NCBI GenBank assembly: GCA_047967505.1
Contig: CM106539.1
Origin: Dipteris shenzhenensis
Lineage: Eukaryota > Polypodiophyta > Polypodiopsida > Gleicheniales
Length of the DNA stretch: 64,000 nt
Strand: one strand, 5' to 3'
This document shows positions 23,985-36,874 of the stretch, in pieces. The translations under genes and the position numbers were made by a program. The number at the start of each line of letters is the position of its first letter. Position 1 is the stretch's first letter. The notes beneath the pieces are model-generated. The model did not search any database, was not told where the DNA came from, and saw only the letters and a list, made by a program, of their open reading frames with translations.

Positions 23985-24382
23985 ATTTGACCATTGTTAG
24001 TAAGTGAAGCAATTTGGGCATGCTAGTCGACTTGGCAATTGATGGCATAGCACCAAGTTCTTCCTAGAATAATCTATTCTTTGGTGGCTTTTGTAGGGAG
24101 AACATAAAATTATATATCCACAGCTTGGCAAACAACCATTACATAACCCAAGGTTTGTAGAAGTTGGCCATTTATAGCCCTTATTGAGGCAATAGTGAGG
24201 GTTAGGGGTACTTGTAGCTTTTCCCATACCTCTTGGGAGATGAAATTGTGACTCGCTCTTGGGTCCACGAGTGCTTTGATGCGCATGCATGGTACTTGCA
24301 GCCGAATAAGCAACTTGGCTGGCTCTATTGTTAGCTCATCTGTTAGTTGAATCTTTTCAATCATTGCCTTAAAAAGGGTCAT
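23985..24382 (-). pseudogene. Element H: retropepsin-like domain 3' of integrase
   Basis: Minus-strand frame contains the retropepsin hallmarks ALVDPRASHNFIS (about 24270-24230; the usual DSGAS has become DPRAS) and, further on, FYVLPTKATKE and IILGRTWC (about 24110-24040) in the same frame, with stops between. It lies downstream of the integrase, in the same frame as the integrase end (separated by one TGA/TAG near 24390), which is not the usual gypsy order. It could be a second element's gag-protease joined by deletion, or a real C-terminal domain. Confidence 0.65.
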
Positions 24383-26812
24383 TTGTCTATGCTATCTAAC
24401 CTTAGAATTACGGATTTTGGCTTCTTCGATGGCCGGGCGCTTCATCCTGGCCACCTCTGCCTTGAGCTCTTTTTCTCTATGCATGGCTTGAAGGGTAGGG
24501 ATAGTGAGTGGTCCATAGTATCTTCTCCATTTTCTTCCATTTAGGTAGCCATCCATTTCTATCCCATCAAGGGTGGCTATTCGGCATGACCCTTAGGGGG
24601 TGACCTCAACTACATAGTAAGGACCCATACCTTGGTATTTAAGCTTATGTTTGGTGTTGGGGACACTGTATAGGAGTGCCAAGTCTCCTTCTGCTAGGTT
24701 CTTGTTCTTGAGGTTGCGGTTGAACCAATTTTTACGTCACGCATTTTCTACTCAAAGAGCATAGGCTACTTGCAACCTTATCTCCTCTAGCTTTTTGAGG
24801 TCAACTAGCCTTTCGGCTAGCACATTTTCAATGAGTCTTTCCCTTATTGTAGCAAGACGGAGGCTAGGCACTACATACTCCATCAGCATTACTGCATCTA
24901 CCCCAAAGGCTAACTTGAAGGGGGTACAATGTGTTGCCACCTTTTAGGAGGTCCTGTAGGCCCATAATGCTGCTATGAGCTTATGCACTCAGTCGATATG
25001 ACTGGCTGCTACCATACATGTGATAATATTACAGCAAGTTTTGTTGGAGCTTTTGGCCAAGCCATTTTCTCTGGGGTGATATGGCATTGACTTCCTATGA
25101 ACAATCATAAACTCGCTTGTCAGTATTGCTATGGTTTCATTGAGGAAGTGGGTTCCTCAATCATTGACTAACTCCAACGGGCATCCAAGCTGTGTGATGA
25201 GTTGTTCATGTAAGAACTTGGCAGTGGATCGAGAGTGGATCTTGCATCAAACTTTACCGTGGCCCTTCTTTCTACCCATTTGGTGAAGTAGTTAGTGGCT
25301 AGGATGATGTATCGACCCCTTAGAGGCTGGGCTTATGGGACCAATGAAATTGATGCCCCACTTCTCGAATGTTTGGTCAGCTACGATCCTGGTCACAGGG
25401 GCATCATGTCTGCACTGTATGGGATTTGTGTGCACTAGTAGGGGTGACATCATTTAACAAATTCGGCCACGTCTCCAAAGAGCATTGGCCACCAGAGACC
25501 AGCTTGCAACACTTTACATGTTGTAACCTCAATGGCAAACTGGCCTCCTGTGATTCATGAGTGGGCTTCTTCAATCACCTCAATGTATTTGTGTTTGCAT
25601 ATGCACCTTTGCAGTATGCCATCCTTACCCATGTGGTAGAGTTGGCCTGCTATTAGCTAATATGGCACTGCATCCTTAATGAGTTTACAGGCTCTATCCT
25701 TCTTAAGGTCTTGGCTTAGGGGTAGTCTGTTGGCCAAGTAGTGGTCGATTTCAATGGCCCATTCTAGAAGGATGTCGAGGAAGAAGAGGGATGTCGGCTA
25801 GAACGTGGGTTTTGCCCTTGCGCATCGCAACTGTAAAGTCAAATTCTAGAAAGATCAGCATCCACCTAGTGATGCGTCCTGTCATGCAGGGTTTATTGAC
25901 CAACTATAGCAGTGCTTGATGGTCCACATAGAAGAAAAACTTGTTCGCTAACAAGTAGTGCCTAAATTTCTTAACTGCATAGACCATGCTGAGACCCTCT
26001 CTCTCAGTGGTAGTGTAGTTAACTTTGGCCTCATTTGCTTGACGGCTTGCAAAGTATACCGGTTAACCCAAATTATGCTCCTCGAGTTGAGCTAATGCAC
26101 ATCCAATGGCAAAGTTAGAGGCATCAATGTGGACGTGGAATATTAAATTCCAATCAGGAGACCTCAGTACTAGGGCAGTGGCTAGAGCTAGCTTGAGAGT
26201 TTCAAAGGATGTTTGGCATTCTTCGGTCCACTCAAAGGATACTAGCAGCTTGTATAAAAATGGGCTATTTTGGCATAGAACAAAATAAATCTCCGGTAAT
26301 AGCCCGTATGCTTAGTAAATTGTTGGAGTCCCTTAGCATTGGTGGGGGGCGATAACTCCAAGATGAGTTTGATTTTATTGTGGTCCATAGAGATTCCATT
26401 CTGAGACACTATGTGGCCCAGGATGACACCATGCTTGACCCAAAACTAGCACTTAAGGGGCTTGAGGGAGGTGCAGTATAAGTGGCACTTCTCAAGGACA
26501 AGCCTGAGTTACTTCAGGTGGTCATCCCAACTTCACGCAGATATCATCCAAGAAGACCACAAAGTCCCTCAGGTATTCTTTGAATACCATGATCATCATA
26601 TGTTGAAAAGTAGCTAGGGCATTAATTAGAACAAAGACCATAACCCTGGCTGCACAAACTCCCCATTAGGTTGTGAAGGCAGTCTTATGTTGATCTTGGG
26701 CCGATTGAGACTTGGTTGTAACCCAAAAATCCATCTAGGAAGCTATACGCTTCCTTTACAGGTACCCTTTCTAGACCATGTCTTGTGAATGGCAAGGGGT
26801 AGTGGTCACGTC
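24383..26812 (-). pseudogene. Element H: gypsy RT-RNase H-integrase remnant
   Basis: Decayed Ty3/gypsy pol. Right to left: RT start RDHYPLPF (about 26810), YSFLDGFLGYNQVSIGP (26745-26695), VFLDD (about 26560-26543), RNase H with FEWTEECQTSFETLK (about 26230) and YFASRQANEAKVNYTTTEREGLSMVYAVKKF (split by no stop, 26060-25960), integrase core with THFLNE and HPRENGLA (25150-25060), TPFKLAFGVDAV (24925), and a GPY/F-type module GMGPYYVVEV (about 24630). Several stops and shifts. The RT N-terminus is cut at 26814 by an E LTR. No LTRs of H are identified. Confidence 0.85.
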
Positions 26813-26814
26813 TA

Positions 26815-27533
26815 TGTAAGAAAACAATACAATGTCTGTGCTCACCAGATAACAGGATCTCGTATGCAAAAGAGAAAAGTAGATAGTATGGAGAATAAAA
26901 AATTTGATTACTGTAAAACTGATACAATAGATGGCGCTGCCTCCCAGCTATGCACTCCTGTGTGAGAAGCTTCGATGGCATGCTGGAAATAGTAGAGGAC
27001 GGAGGCTAGATGCTAAGGAATCAAGGTTGCTATAGCTAGTGATTATGATGGGCTTCACGGGCTTGCTCTTATATAGCCACCAGTCGTAGTCCATTAGACC
27101 CAATTGGGAGACTGACCTAGTCGGCCCAAAACGACCGAGTCCCAAAATAGGCCACCGACCACACGTTAGAACCGTGGCACAGAAAAGAGCAACTAACCTA
27201 TAGACACTGTTCGGGCCATCCGAGATGTCATCTGGGGCTCCAAATGGGCCGCGCAACCAGAGAGTGGGCTGCCTTGGGAAATGCTCCATCTACCCTTAGT
27301 GCGGTCAGTCATGGGATGCCTTCCTGCACCTGCATGTAGCCTAGTTGGCAGTGTGCCAACTCTATCTGAAGCCGTCCAGCCATCAGGCCACACATAGCCC
27401 CCATCTGGTGTCCAAACCAGGACCTACCAGATAACTGAGCTACTCAAATGCCTTCTCCTCATATGGGGGGCTTACAAGTAGAGCTAGCTAGTTCCCGTGT
27501 AGTTACATGAGAGTGGAGCATTGATATCTAACA
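26815..27533 (-). repeat. Family E LTR 1 (3' LTR of E1)
   Basis: Plus-strand limits TGTAAGAAAACAATAC and ...TTGATATCTAACA (719 bp). Purine tract of E1 (minus strand, ttgacaagggg) abuts at 27534. A minus-strand TATATAAG box lies near 27068-27075. Left flank gtcta. Confidence 0.9.
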
Positions 27534-30500
27534 CCCCTTGTCAATGTCCACCCCCAAGTAAACTTACTTTTTTAGCCCAATGCCAAGTCGATGAAACATG
27601 CCTCTCTAGCAAGTCTCTTCCAAGAGCCTTCGTGAAGATGTCCGCAGCATTCTCTATAGTTAGACAGTACACCAAGTCGACCTCTCCATCCATGATGAGC
27701 TCGCATACAAAGTGATATTGAATCTCGATGTGTTTTGTGCAAGCGTGGAACACAGTGTTCTTTGCAATTGCCATGCAACTCTGATTGTCACATGATAACT
27801 GCATAGGCTTGTTCTGCACTGCACCCATGTCCCCTAAAATCCTCCTCAACCACACTGCCTCACAAGAGGGAAAACATGCTGATTTGTACTCAGCCTTGAT
27901 AGAAGAAAGAGCAACTGTGGGTTGCTTCTTACTCACCCATGACACAACTCTAGATCCAAGTGAGAAACAGTAACCTGTCACTGATCTCCTGCTGTCCATA
28001 GAATCTGGTCAAGGTGTTGCCCTTGGTATAGGTGATGCCATAATTAACTGTGCCTTTGATGTATTTTAGCACCCACATCCCTACCCTCCACCAATGGTTC
28101 TTCCGGGGCTTATTGGAAAACTTGCTTAGTACACTAGTCCCAAAGCTGATGTCCGGCTGTGAGTTGCACATGTAAATCAAACTGCCCATAAGCCTTCTGT
28201 ACTTCACTTCATCCACCACTCATGATGAATCCTCATTCGAGAGCTTCATGTCAACCTCCATAGGAGTGCCAACTATCTTGCACTCAGCCATGCCAAATGC
28301 CTTCAATATCTCTCCAGCATACTTCAGCTGTGAGATGAAGATCTGTTTTGGCTCTTGCCAAACTTCAATCCCCAAATAGAAATGCATCAATCCGAGGTTT
28401 GTCATTTGAAACTCTCTTCCTAGCAACTACTTTGTCTGTGAGATCTTTTTTTCATGGTTTCTTGTTATGACAAGGTTGTCCGCATAAAGGACCACGATCA
28501 TACACCTGCCTCCTTCTCTGTAGATATACAAATTTGCATCAGATGGGCTCCTCCTGAACCTGCTTTGTAGCATCAATCTGCTAGTACCACACTCATGGGG
28601 CCTGTTTTAGCCCATAAAGTGCCTTCTTCAGTTTATGGACTTTACCTTCTGAACCGAGGATCACAAAACCTAGTGGTTATTCCACGTATACCTCCTCCTT
28701 GAGATCTCCATTCAGAAAGGCAAATTTTACATCCATCTGAAACATGAGCCAACTTTCCTATGCTGCTGAAGCCAAAACACTGCGAATTGTGGTTAGTCGA
28801 GTTGTGGGAGCAAAAGTATCCTGATAATCAAAACCATGTACCTATGCGAATCCTTTTTCATGAGCTGAGCCTTGTACTTATCCAACATGCCATTGAACTT
28901 GTACTTAGTCTTGTACACCCACTTGGTGCCAATTACCTTCTTGCATTTTGGTGGTCGATCCACAAGGTCCCAAGTGTTGTTCTTCATTATGGAGCCATAC
29001 TCTGACTGCACATATCATCACCCTGTCCTTTTTAAAGACACCTGGGTTCTTCAGCACGGATCACCTCTGTCATCAAAGCGTAGTTGACCAAGTGTTCATG
29101 CGCCCTTCTTTGCACCTCTAATCTCTTGGACCGGCAGTGTTCGGATGGTTCCTCCTCAATGGCTAGAGGTTCTCTGCCATCCAAAAGCTACTTTACCCAC
29201 TTCGGGAATGGCCGTTGCCATTGTGCTTCTACAGGCTCTTCTTCCTCTTCTTTATCGTGAATCCTCCCAAGCACCATTGGGGGAGTTTGGTCTACTATTT
29301 GTGGTTGTACTGGATGGATATCCTGGTCCTGTTTGTCTGGTAAGGAAGCATCCTCCTCCAATTAATGTGGTTGTTTTGAGAAGACCACATCATGACTTTC
29401 TATTACCTTCTTGATAATAGGATTATAGAGATGGTAACCCTTTGCCTCTTCACTATAGCCCAAGAAAATACACATTTGTCTCTTCAGTTCCCATTTGATC
29501 CTATTAGCATCAGGGACGCACAAAACAGTCACATCCAAAAACTCTGAAATGTGTAGCTGAAGGTTTCTTACTAGAAAAGTCCTGCAGGGAGTCATCCCAT
29601 TCACACCCTTCATGTAGCTATGATTCAGAATGTAAACTACTGTGTTACATGCTTTAGCCTAGAAAGTCTTTGGCAAATCTTTCCCTTTCATCATACTTGT
29701 CCATTTCGCAGATGACGTGCATCTTATGCTCTGCTACTCCATTTTGCTGTGATGTATGTGGTGGGGGTTTCTGCCTCTTGATCCCGTGATTTTTGCAGTA
29801 ACTTTCGAATTCACTTAATGTGTGGACTCTCCACCTTTGTCTGATCTTAACTTCTTCACCTTCCTCCCCGTTTCTTTCTCCACCATTACATGCCATTCTT
29901 TGAACTTACTAAAAGCCTCATCTTTAGTCTTCAGGAAGTATATCCATATCCTTCTACTATAGTCGTCGATTAGTGTCATGAAGTAGTAGGAACCACCCAA
30001 AGCTTCCATCTCCATCTTTCTGAAGAGCTCCATGTGAATGAGCTCTAGAGGAGCCTTTGCCCTGCTGGCCTCTTTAGGAAAGGGCTGCCGATGCTACTTG
30101 CCCATCATGCAAGCTTCACATACATCTGGCAGATCTATAATTTCTGGTAGGTCTGCAATCATTCCTCTTTTATGCATCTCCTTTTGCTAGAAATTTTGCA
30201 TCATTGCCGACTACTACCAGGATGTCATTCCCTACCAGATGTAGAGAGGTATACCAATCCTTCTGACTGGTCATGTGGCATGATGCACCACTGTCAATAA
30301 TCCAAGGTTCATCCGCAGGTACATGAACTACCTTCGTGCAAATCTCCTCGATTGCTATGAATATCTCTACTGGTACTACCTACGTGCTATTGCTGGACTC
30401 TTTCTTTACTCCGTTCTTCTCATCTGCAATCTTCTTCCGGCACTCATTCTGCTTGTGCCCTGCCTTGTTGCAATAGAAGCACTTGATCTTCTTCTTTCTC

Positions 30501-31218
30501 TTTTTATTATAAGAAGAAGATGGGTTACTAGAGTCCTTACCCTTACCTTTCTTTGATCCAGTCGAGAAAGCCGAATCTTCTCCAGTCCTCGTCATTTGAT
30601 GCATCTCCTCTAGAAGCATCGCACTAAAATCCTCAAAGGTGAGGGGCAGATTTCTATTCTATGTATTTAGCACTATAACAAGACCATCATACATTGGTGG
30701 GAGAATCTGTATGCACCTTCGTGCTAGATTCTCACTGGTGATGGTGATGCCAATCACAGTCATCTAATCGTGCAGATTCTTCACCCTAGTGATGAACTTC
30801 TCAGTCGTTTCAAACTCAGACAATTTCTCATTCACAAGTTGAGTCTCTAGATTCTAAATCCGCATCTGATTTGTGGTCTTGTACTGATTTTTCAAGACCT
30901 CCATGCCTCCTCCACTATGGTGACATGTCGAATTAATGCCATGGCAAAATCACTTACACTACGGACAATAGTACACAGCGCATCTGCATTTCTTCTTGTC
31001 CATGTAAGAATCTCATCCATAGTTGGTACTATCTGTTGTCCTACATTAGTTGGATTCGATCTCATAACTAGTTTCACGTCAACCCCAGTAGGAGTATCCC
31101 AAAGCTCGTATACTCTTAGGATGGTCTTCATCTTGAACTTCCAGAGTGGATAGTTAGTGCGGTCAAACTTTTGGCTTTCGCCCAACGGTGGGATTCGCAG
31201 CCTTGCAAGCTGGGCCAT
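27534..31218 (-). pseudogene. E1: Tnt1-like copia gag-pol
   Basis: Starts at ATG 31218 (MAQLARLRIPPLGESQKFDRTNYPLWKF, broken into short frames). Gag: WKFKMKTILRVYELWD; CCHC knuckle CFYCNKAGHKQNEC (about 30490-30450). Protease IDSGASCHMTSQ (about 30290). Integrase GGSYYFMTLIDDYSRR and LRSDKGGE (30000-29820), HTSQQNGVAE (about 29740). RT with WVYKTKYKFNGMLDKYKA (28950); the YVDD box has decayed to YADN (28475-28486). RNase [21 protein letters not shown] and [17 protein letters not shown] to about 27541. Many shifts and stops. Between two family E LTRs, so a full-length dead copy. Confidence 0.92.
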
Positions 31219-31276
31219 CTCTAACAATCTGCTCGCAAACAGAAATACACTACCAAATCTTCTTGCTAGAGCCTAA

Positions 31277-31288
31277 GCTCTGATACCA
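31277..31288 (-). promoter_or_regulatory. E1 primer binding site
   Basis: Minus strand TGGTATCAGAGC directly after the LTR end; initiator-Met type. The same site recurs at 36863-36874 for E3. Confidence 0.88.
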
Positions 31289-32011
31289 TGCAAGAAAACA
31301 ATACAACATCTGTGCTCAACAAATAACAGGATCTCGTATGCAAGAGACAAAAGCAGATAGTATGGAGAATCAAAAATTCGATTACTGTAAAACTGATACA
31401 ATAGATGGCGTTGCCTCCCAGTCGTGTGCTCCTGTGTGAGAAACTTTGATGGCATGCTAGAAATAGTGGAGGACGGAGGCTAGATGCTAAATAATCAGGG
31501 TTGTTGTAGCTAGTGATTATGATGGGCTTCACCGGATTGCTCTTATATAGCCACCAGTCATAGTCGGTTAGTCCCAATTGGGAGACCAACCCAGTTGGCC
31601 CAAAATGACTGACTAGAGGTCGGTCCCAAAATAGGCCACTGACAACATGTTAGAACTATGGTGAAGAATAGAGCAATTGACCTATGGACACCGTTCTCTT
31701 CGAGATCATCTGGGGCTCCAAATGGGCCCCACAACCCGAGAGTGGGCTGCCTTGAGAAATGCTCTGTCTACCCTGAGTGCGGTCAGTCATGGGATGCCTT
31801 CCTGCACTTGTATGTAGCCTAGTTGGTAGTGTGCCAACTCTATCTGAAGCCGTCCAACCATCAGGCCACACATGGCCCCCATCTGGTGTCCAAACTAGGA
31901 CCTACCGGATAATCAACCTACTCAAATGCCTTCTCCTCATATGGGGGCCTTACAAGTAGAGTTAGCTAGTTCCTACATAGTTACATGAGAGTGGAGCATT
32001 GATATCTAACA
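31289..32011 (-). repeat. Family E LTR 2 (shared by E1 and E2)
   Basis: TGCAAGAAAACAATAC...GATATCTAACA, 723 bp. It acts as 5' LTR of E1 on its left, and its right edge abuts the polypurine tract of a second E core (E2). Such LTR-core-LTR-core order is a tandem array, not two independent insertions. Confidence 0.92.
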
Positions 32012-33694
32012 CCCCCCCTCAATGTCCACCTGCAAGTTAATTTACTTTTTTGGCCCAATGCCAAGTCGATGAAGATGCCCCTCTAGCAAGTCTCTTCCGA
32101 GAGCCTTCGTGAAGAAGTCCGCAACATTCTCTATAGTTAGATAGTACACCAAGTCGACCTCTCCATCCATGATGAGATCACTTACAAAGTGATATTGAAT
32201 CTCAATGTGTTTTGTGAGAGCATGGAACACAGGGTTCTTTGCAATTGCCATGCAACTCCGATTGTCACATGATAACTATGTAGGCTTGTTCTGCACTGCA
32301 CCCATGTCCCCTAAAATCCTCCTCAACCACATTGCCTCACAAGAGGAATAACATGCTGATTTATACTCAACCTCGATAGAAGAAATAGAAACTGTGGCTT
32401 GCTTCTTGCTGACCCATGACACAACTCTAGATCCAAGTGAGAAACAGTAACCTATCACTGATGTCCTGCTATCCATGTCTCTTGCCCAATTCGAGTCACA
32501 GAATCTGGTCAAGGTGTTGCCATTGGTATAGGTGATGCCATAATTAACTATGCCTTTGATGTATTTTAGCACCCGCATCCTTGCCCTCCAATGGTTCTCC
32601 TGGGACTTATTGGAAAACTTGCTTAGTACACTAGTTGCAAAGTTGATGTCCAGCTACATGTTGCACATGTAAATCAAATTGCCCACAAGCCTTCTGTACT
32701 TCACTTCGTCCACCACTCATGATGAATCCTCATTTGAGAGTTTCATGTACCTCCATAGGAGTGCCAAATATCTTGCACTCAGCCATGCCAAACGCCTTCA
32801 GTATCTCTCTAGTATACTTCAGCTGTGAGATGAAGATCTGTTTTGGCTCTTGCCAAACTTCAATCCCCAAACAGAAATGCATCAGTCCGAGGTCTGCCAT
32901 TTCAAACTCTCTTCCTAGCAACTGCTTTGTCTGCGAGATCTTTTCTTCATGGTTCCCTGTTATCACAAGGTCATCCACATAAAGGACCACGATCATACAC
33001 CTGCCTCCTTCTCTGTAGATATACAAATTTGCATCAGATGGACTCCTCCTGAACCCATTTTGTAGCATCAATCCACTAGTACCAGGCTCGTGGGGCCTAT
33101 TTTAGCTCATAAAGTTCCTCTTCAATTTACAAAGTGTACCTTCTGAATCGAGGATCACAAAATCTGGTGGTTGTTCCACGTATACCTCCTCCTTGAGATC
33201 TCAAATCAGAAAGGCAGATTTTACATCGATCTGAAACACGAGCCAACTTTCCTATGCTACTGAAGCCAAAACACTACAAATTGTGGTTAGTCCAGTTGTG
33301 GGAGAAAAAGTATCCTGATAATCAAAACCATGTACCTGTGCGAATCCTTTTGACATGAGCGGAGCCTTGTACTTATCCAACATGCCATCAGACTTGTACT
33401 TGGTCTTGTACACCCACTTGGTGCCGATTACCTTGCATTTTGGTGGTCGATCCATAAGGTCCCAAGCGTTGTTCTTCATTATGGAGCCATACTCTGACTA
33501 CATAGCCTCCATCCACCTATCATCACCCTGTGCTTCTTCAAGACACTTGGGTTCTTCAGCATGGATCACTTCTGTCATCAAAGCGTAGTTGACTAAGTGT
33601 TCCTACACCCTTCTTTGCTCCTCTAATCTCTTGGACCGGCAGTGTTCGGATGGTTCCTCCTCAATGGCTGGAGGTTCTATGCCATCCAAAAGCT
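32012..33694 (-). pseudogene. E2: copia pol fragment (RT and RNase H)
   Basis: Minus strand, 3' part of the same polyprotein as E1: RT start WVYKTKYKSDGMLDKYKA (33430-33370), intact YVDD box (32970-32981), IEVWQEPKQIFISQLKY, RNase [26 protein letters not shown] (32450-32380) and [17 protein letters not shown] (32230-32180). The core is cut at 33694, where plus-strand copia fragment I begins. Frameshifts separate the pieces. Confidence 0.9.
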
Positions 33695-35511
33695 AAGATT
33701 GTAGTGCCAAAAAGCAATATGACCAAGGCAGTAAATCTAGTAGCAATCGAGGAAATTTTTTAGGAAGAGGAAATGATCACAGTGGACATTCAAGTCACAG
33801 TCATTATGCCAATGAACTTGACAACGTGTTTCTTGCAAGCAAGGATATGCAAAATACTAAAATAGAATATCTTGACATTGATTGCAATTTAAAAGGGGAT
33901 TTCAGTTATCAAGATGATCAAGCAGATCAGGATCCTTGGTACATCTATGGTGGTGCATCATCTCATATGACAAAACATAAGGAATGGAGGACATAGAGAT
34001 GAAATCATTAGAAGGACAGAGAATGTTATCTACACTATAGATAACACACCAAATCCAATTCAAGGAAAAGGCATAGTCCCTATGAACAATTTTACTGGTA
34101 TGAAAGGATTGGTGAAATATGTACTCTATGTTTTGAAGATCAGCAAGAACCTCTTATCAGTTGGTCAACTGACTGAACACAACTACTGAGTCATCTTCAG
34201 TGGAGATGAATGCATGATCAGACACAAATCCAGAGGATATGTGCTAGTAGGAAAAGTAGTCAAGGAAGGACACTTATTCAAAATGCTTGCTTTAGGACCA
34301 TATCTACATGGCATATCAGCTCAACTGCAACATATGCCACTTTTCGCAATATGGCACAAGATATGGACATGTCAATTTCAAAGCTTGATAGAGCTAAAAA
34401 ATCAAAATATGGCAATTGGAATTCTGAAACTTCTGTTTCTTGGAAAAGTTTGTGAAGCATGTTGCTTTGGTAAATAAAAGTGAACCAATTTAGGCAGGAG
34501 CACGTCTTGAGCATGAGGTTTTCTTAATTTGATTCACATAGATGTATGGGGTTATGCCCAGACCTGCAACATTAATGGTTCAATTTACTACTTGACTTTC
34601 ATCGAGGACTACAGTAGATATTGTTGGGTCTACTTTCTGAAAGAGAATGTGAAGTCTTTTCCAGATTTCAAGAATTCAAAGCCATGGTAGAAAATCAAAC
34701 AAGCAAAAAGATCATAGTCATTAGATCAGATAGAGGAGCTAAATACATTTCTTCAGTATTCATGAACTATTGCAGCAGTAATGGCATTCAAAGACAATTC
34801 ACATGTGTAAATACTCCTCAACAGAATGCAAGAGTTGAACGGAAGAATGGTACTTTAGCAGACATTGCTAGAGCAATGCTCAGTGATAAGCATAATTTCT
34901 AAATCAGTATTGGACAAAAGCAATAGCCATTACAACTTACTTGCTTAATCGGCCTCCGACCAAGCCGATTCAATGTATGACACCTTATAAAGCATTCAAT
35001 GGACAAAGCCATGCATTGGGTATCTCCACATATTTGGTTGCATAGCATATGCCCACATACATGATGACCATTGGAGGAAATTGGATGTGAAGTCATGTAA
35101 ATGCATCATGGTTGGCTACAGTGAAGAAATTAAAGCATACAAGTTGTATGATCCCATCAACCGCAAGTCAAACGGTCTATTAGGGAAAGTAGGCCACCAA
35201 CCAAACTAACATATGCTCAAAAGAGAAAAGCAATTCAGGTTGAAACCACCGATTATGCTCTTATGACTACCATCATAGCTATAGAGCCAGTGTACTTTTG
35301 AAGATGCAGTTGACAAGCCAGAATGGCAAACTACTATAAATGAAGAAATGGAAAATTTATGCAAGAATAATACTTGGGAATTATGTGACCTTCCACCAAA
35401 AAGGACATAGCAAACAAATGGGTATACAAAGTGAAGTATAATCCATATGGAAGCATTGAAAGATACAAAGCCATACTAGTTGCAAAAGGATTTGCACAGT
35501 AATATGGTCAG
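33695..35511 (+). pseudogene. Fragment I: copia gag end to RT start
   Basis: Plus-strand remnant of a different copia lineage. In order: post-knuckle linker (from 33700), protease YGGASSHMTKHKEW (about 33950-33990, the usual DSGAS altered), GAG-pre-integrase KISKNLLSVGQLTEHN and VCEACCFGK (34140-34475), integrase FIEDYSRYCWVYF, IVIRSDRGAKY and NTPQQNARVERKNG (34600-34860), then CIAYAHIHDDHWRKLD (35035-35085) and RT start NKWVYKVKYNPYGSIERYKA (35410-35475). Multiple shifts. Cut on the left by E2 and on the right by LTR 3 inside the RT region (after FAQ-YG). No LTRs of its own in view. Confidence 0.88.
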
Positions 35512-36220
35512 TGTAAGAAAACAATACAACATCTGTGCTCAATAGATAATAGGATCTCGTATGCAAGAGAGAAAACAAATAGTATGGAGAATCAAAAATT
35601 TGATTACTGTAGAACTGATACAATAGATGGTGCTACCTCCCAACCGTGCGCTCCTGTGAAAGAAGCTTCGATGGAGAGCTGGAAAAAATAGAGAATGGAG
35701 GTTGGATGCTAAGGAATCAGGGTTGTTGTAGCTAGTCATGAAATGGGCTTCACGAGCTTGCTCTTATATAGCCACCAGTCGTAGTCAGTTGGGCTCAATG
35801 GCGTGCGCCCAAAACGGTCGAGTGGGGGTCAGTCCCAAAATAGGCCATCGACCACACGATAGAACCGGTGTACAAAATAGAGCAACTAACCTACGGTCGC
35901 CATTCGGCCCACAGCCATCCGGGATCATCTGGGACTCCAAACAGGCCCTGCAACCCAAGAGTGGGCTACCCCAAGAAATACTTCATCTACCCTCAATGCG
36001 GTCAGTCATGGGATGCCTTCTCGCACTTGCATGTAGCCTAGTTGGTAGTGTGCCAAATCCATCCAACCATCAGGCCACACATGGCCCCCATCTAGTGTCC
36101 AAACTAGGACCTACCTGATAATCGAGCTACTCAAATGCCTTCTCCTCATATGGGGGGCTTACAAGTAGAGTTAGCTAGTTCCCACATAGTTACATGAGAG
36201 TGGAGCATTGATATCTAACA
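35512..36220 (-). repeat. Family E LTR 3 (3' LTR of E3)
   Basis: TGTAAGAAAACAATAC...GATATCTAACA, 709 bp, more diverged from LTR 2 and LTR 4 than those are from each other. It joins fragment I at 35511 (flank gtcag). Confidence 0.9.
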
Positions 36221-36874
36221 CCCCCCCTCAATGTCCACCTGCAAGTGAACTTACTTTTTTGGTCCAATGCCAAGTCAATGAAGATGCCTCTCCAGCAAGT
36301 CTCTTCCAAGAGCCTTTGTGAAGATGTTCGCAGCATTCTCTGTAGTCAGACAGTACACAAAGTTGACCTCTCCATCCATGATGAGCATGCGTACAAAGTG
36401 ATATTGAGTCTCAATGTGTTTTGTGCAAGCATGGAACACAGGGTTCTTTGCAATCACCATGCAACTCTGATTGTCACATGATAACTACATAGGCTTGTTT
36501 TGCACTGCACCCATGTCCCCCAGAATTCTCCTCAACCACACAGCCTCGCAAGAAGCAAAGCATGCTGATTTGTACTCAGCCTCGGTTAAAGAAAGAGCAA
36601 CTATGGGTTGCTTCTTGCTGACCCATATGACATAGCTCCAGATCCAAGTGAGAAACAGTAACATGTAACTGATCTCCTTCTGTCCACTTCTCCTGCCCAA
36701 TCCGAGTCACAAAATCCGGTCAAGATGTTGCCCTTGGTATAGGTGATGCCATAATCAAGTCGCATCCTTGGTATAGGGATTCGCAGCCTTGCAAGCTGGG
36801 CCATCTCTAACAATCTACTCACAAACAGAAATACACTACCAAATCTTCTTGCTAGAGCCTAAGCTCTGATACCA
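36221..36874 (-). pseudogene. E3: internally deleted E core
   Basis: Only about 650 bp lie between LTR 3 and LTR 4. The minus strand goes from the first ten gag codons (AQLARLRIP, 36812-36780) straight into RNase H (RLDYGITYTKGN, from about 36760), then VSKKQPIVALSLTEAEY and [17 protein letters not shown] to about 36275. Most of gag and all of protease, integrase and RT are gone. The primer site and purine tract are kept, so the copy keeps the cis signals. Confidence 0.88.

Larger units (their letters stand above)
31190..33353. repeat. Duplicated block, copy 1
   Basis: Nearly the same sequence as 36776-38952 in the same orientation. It covers the E gag start, leader, LTR 2 and the RNase H/RT core. 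Spacing is 5586 at the left and 5599 at the right, because copy 2 has a 13-bp duplication near 37670. Confidence 0.85.

Noticed and set aside
28475-28486. YADN as an alternative RT active site in E1
   Set aside because: E2 and E4 have the normal YVDD at the same place and E1 is full of lesions, so this is decay.
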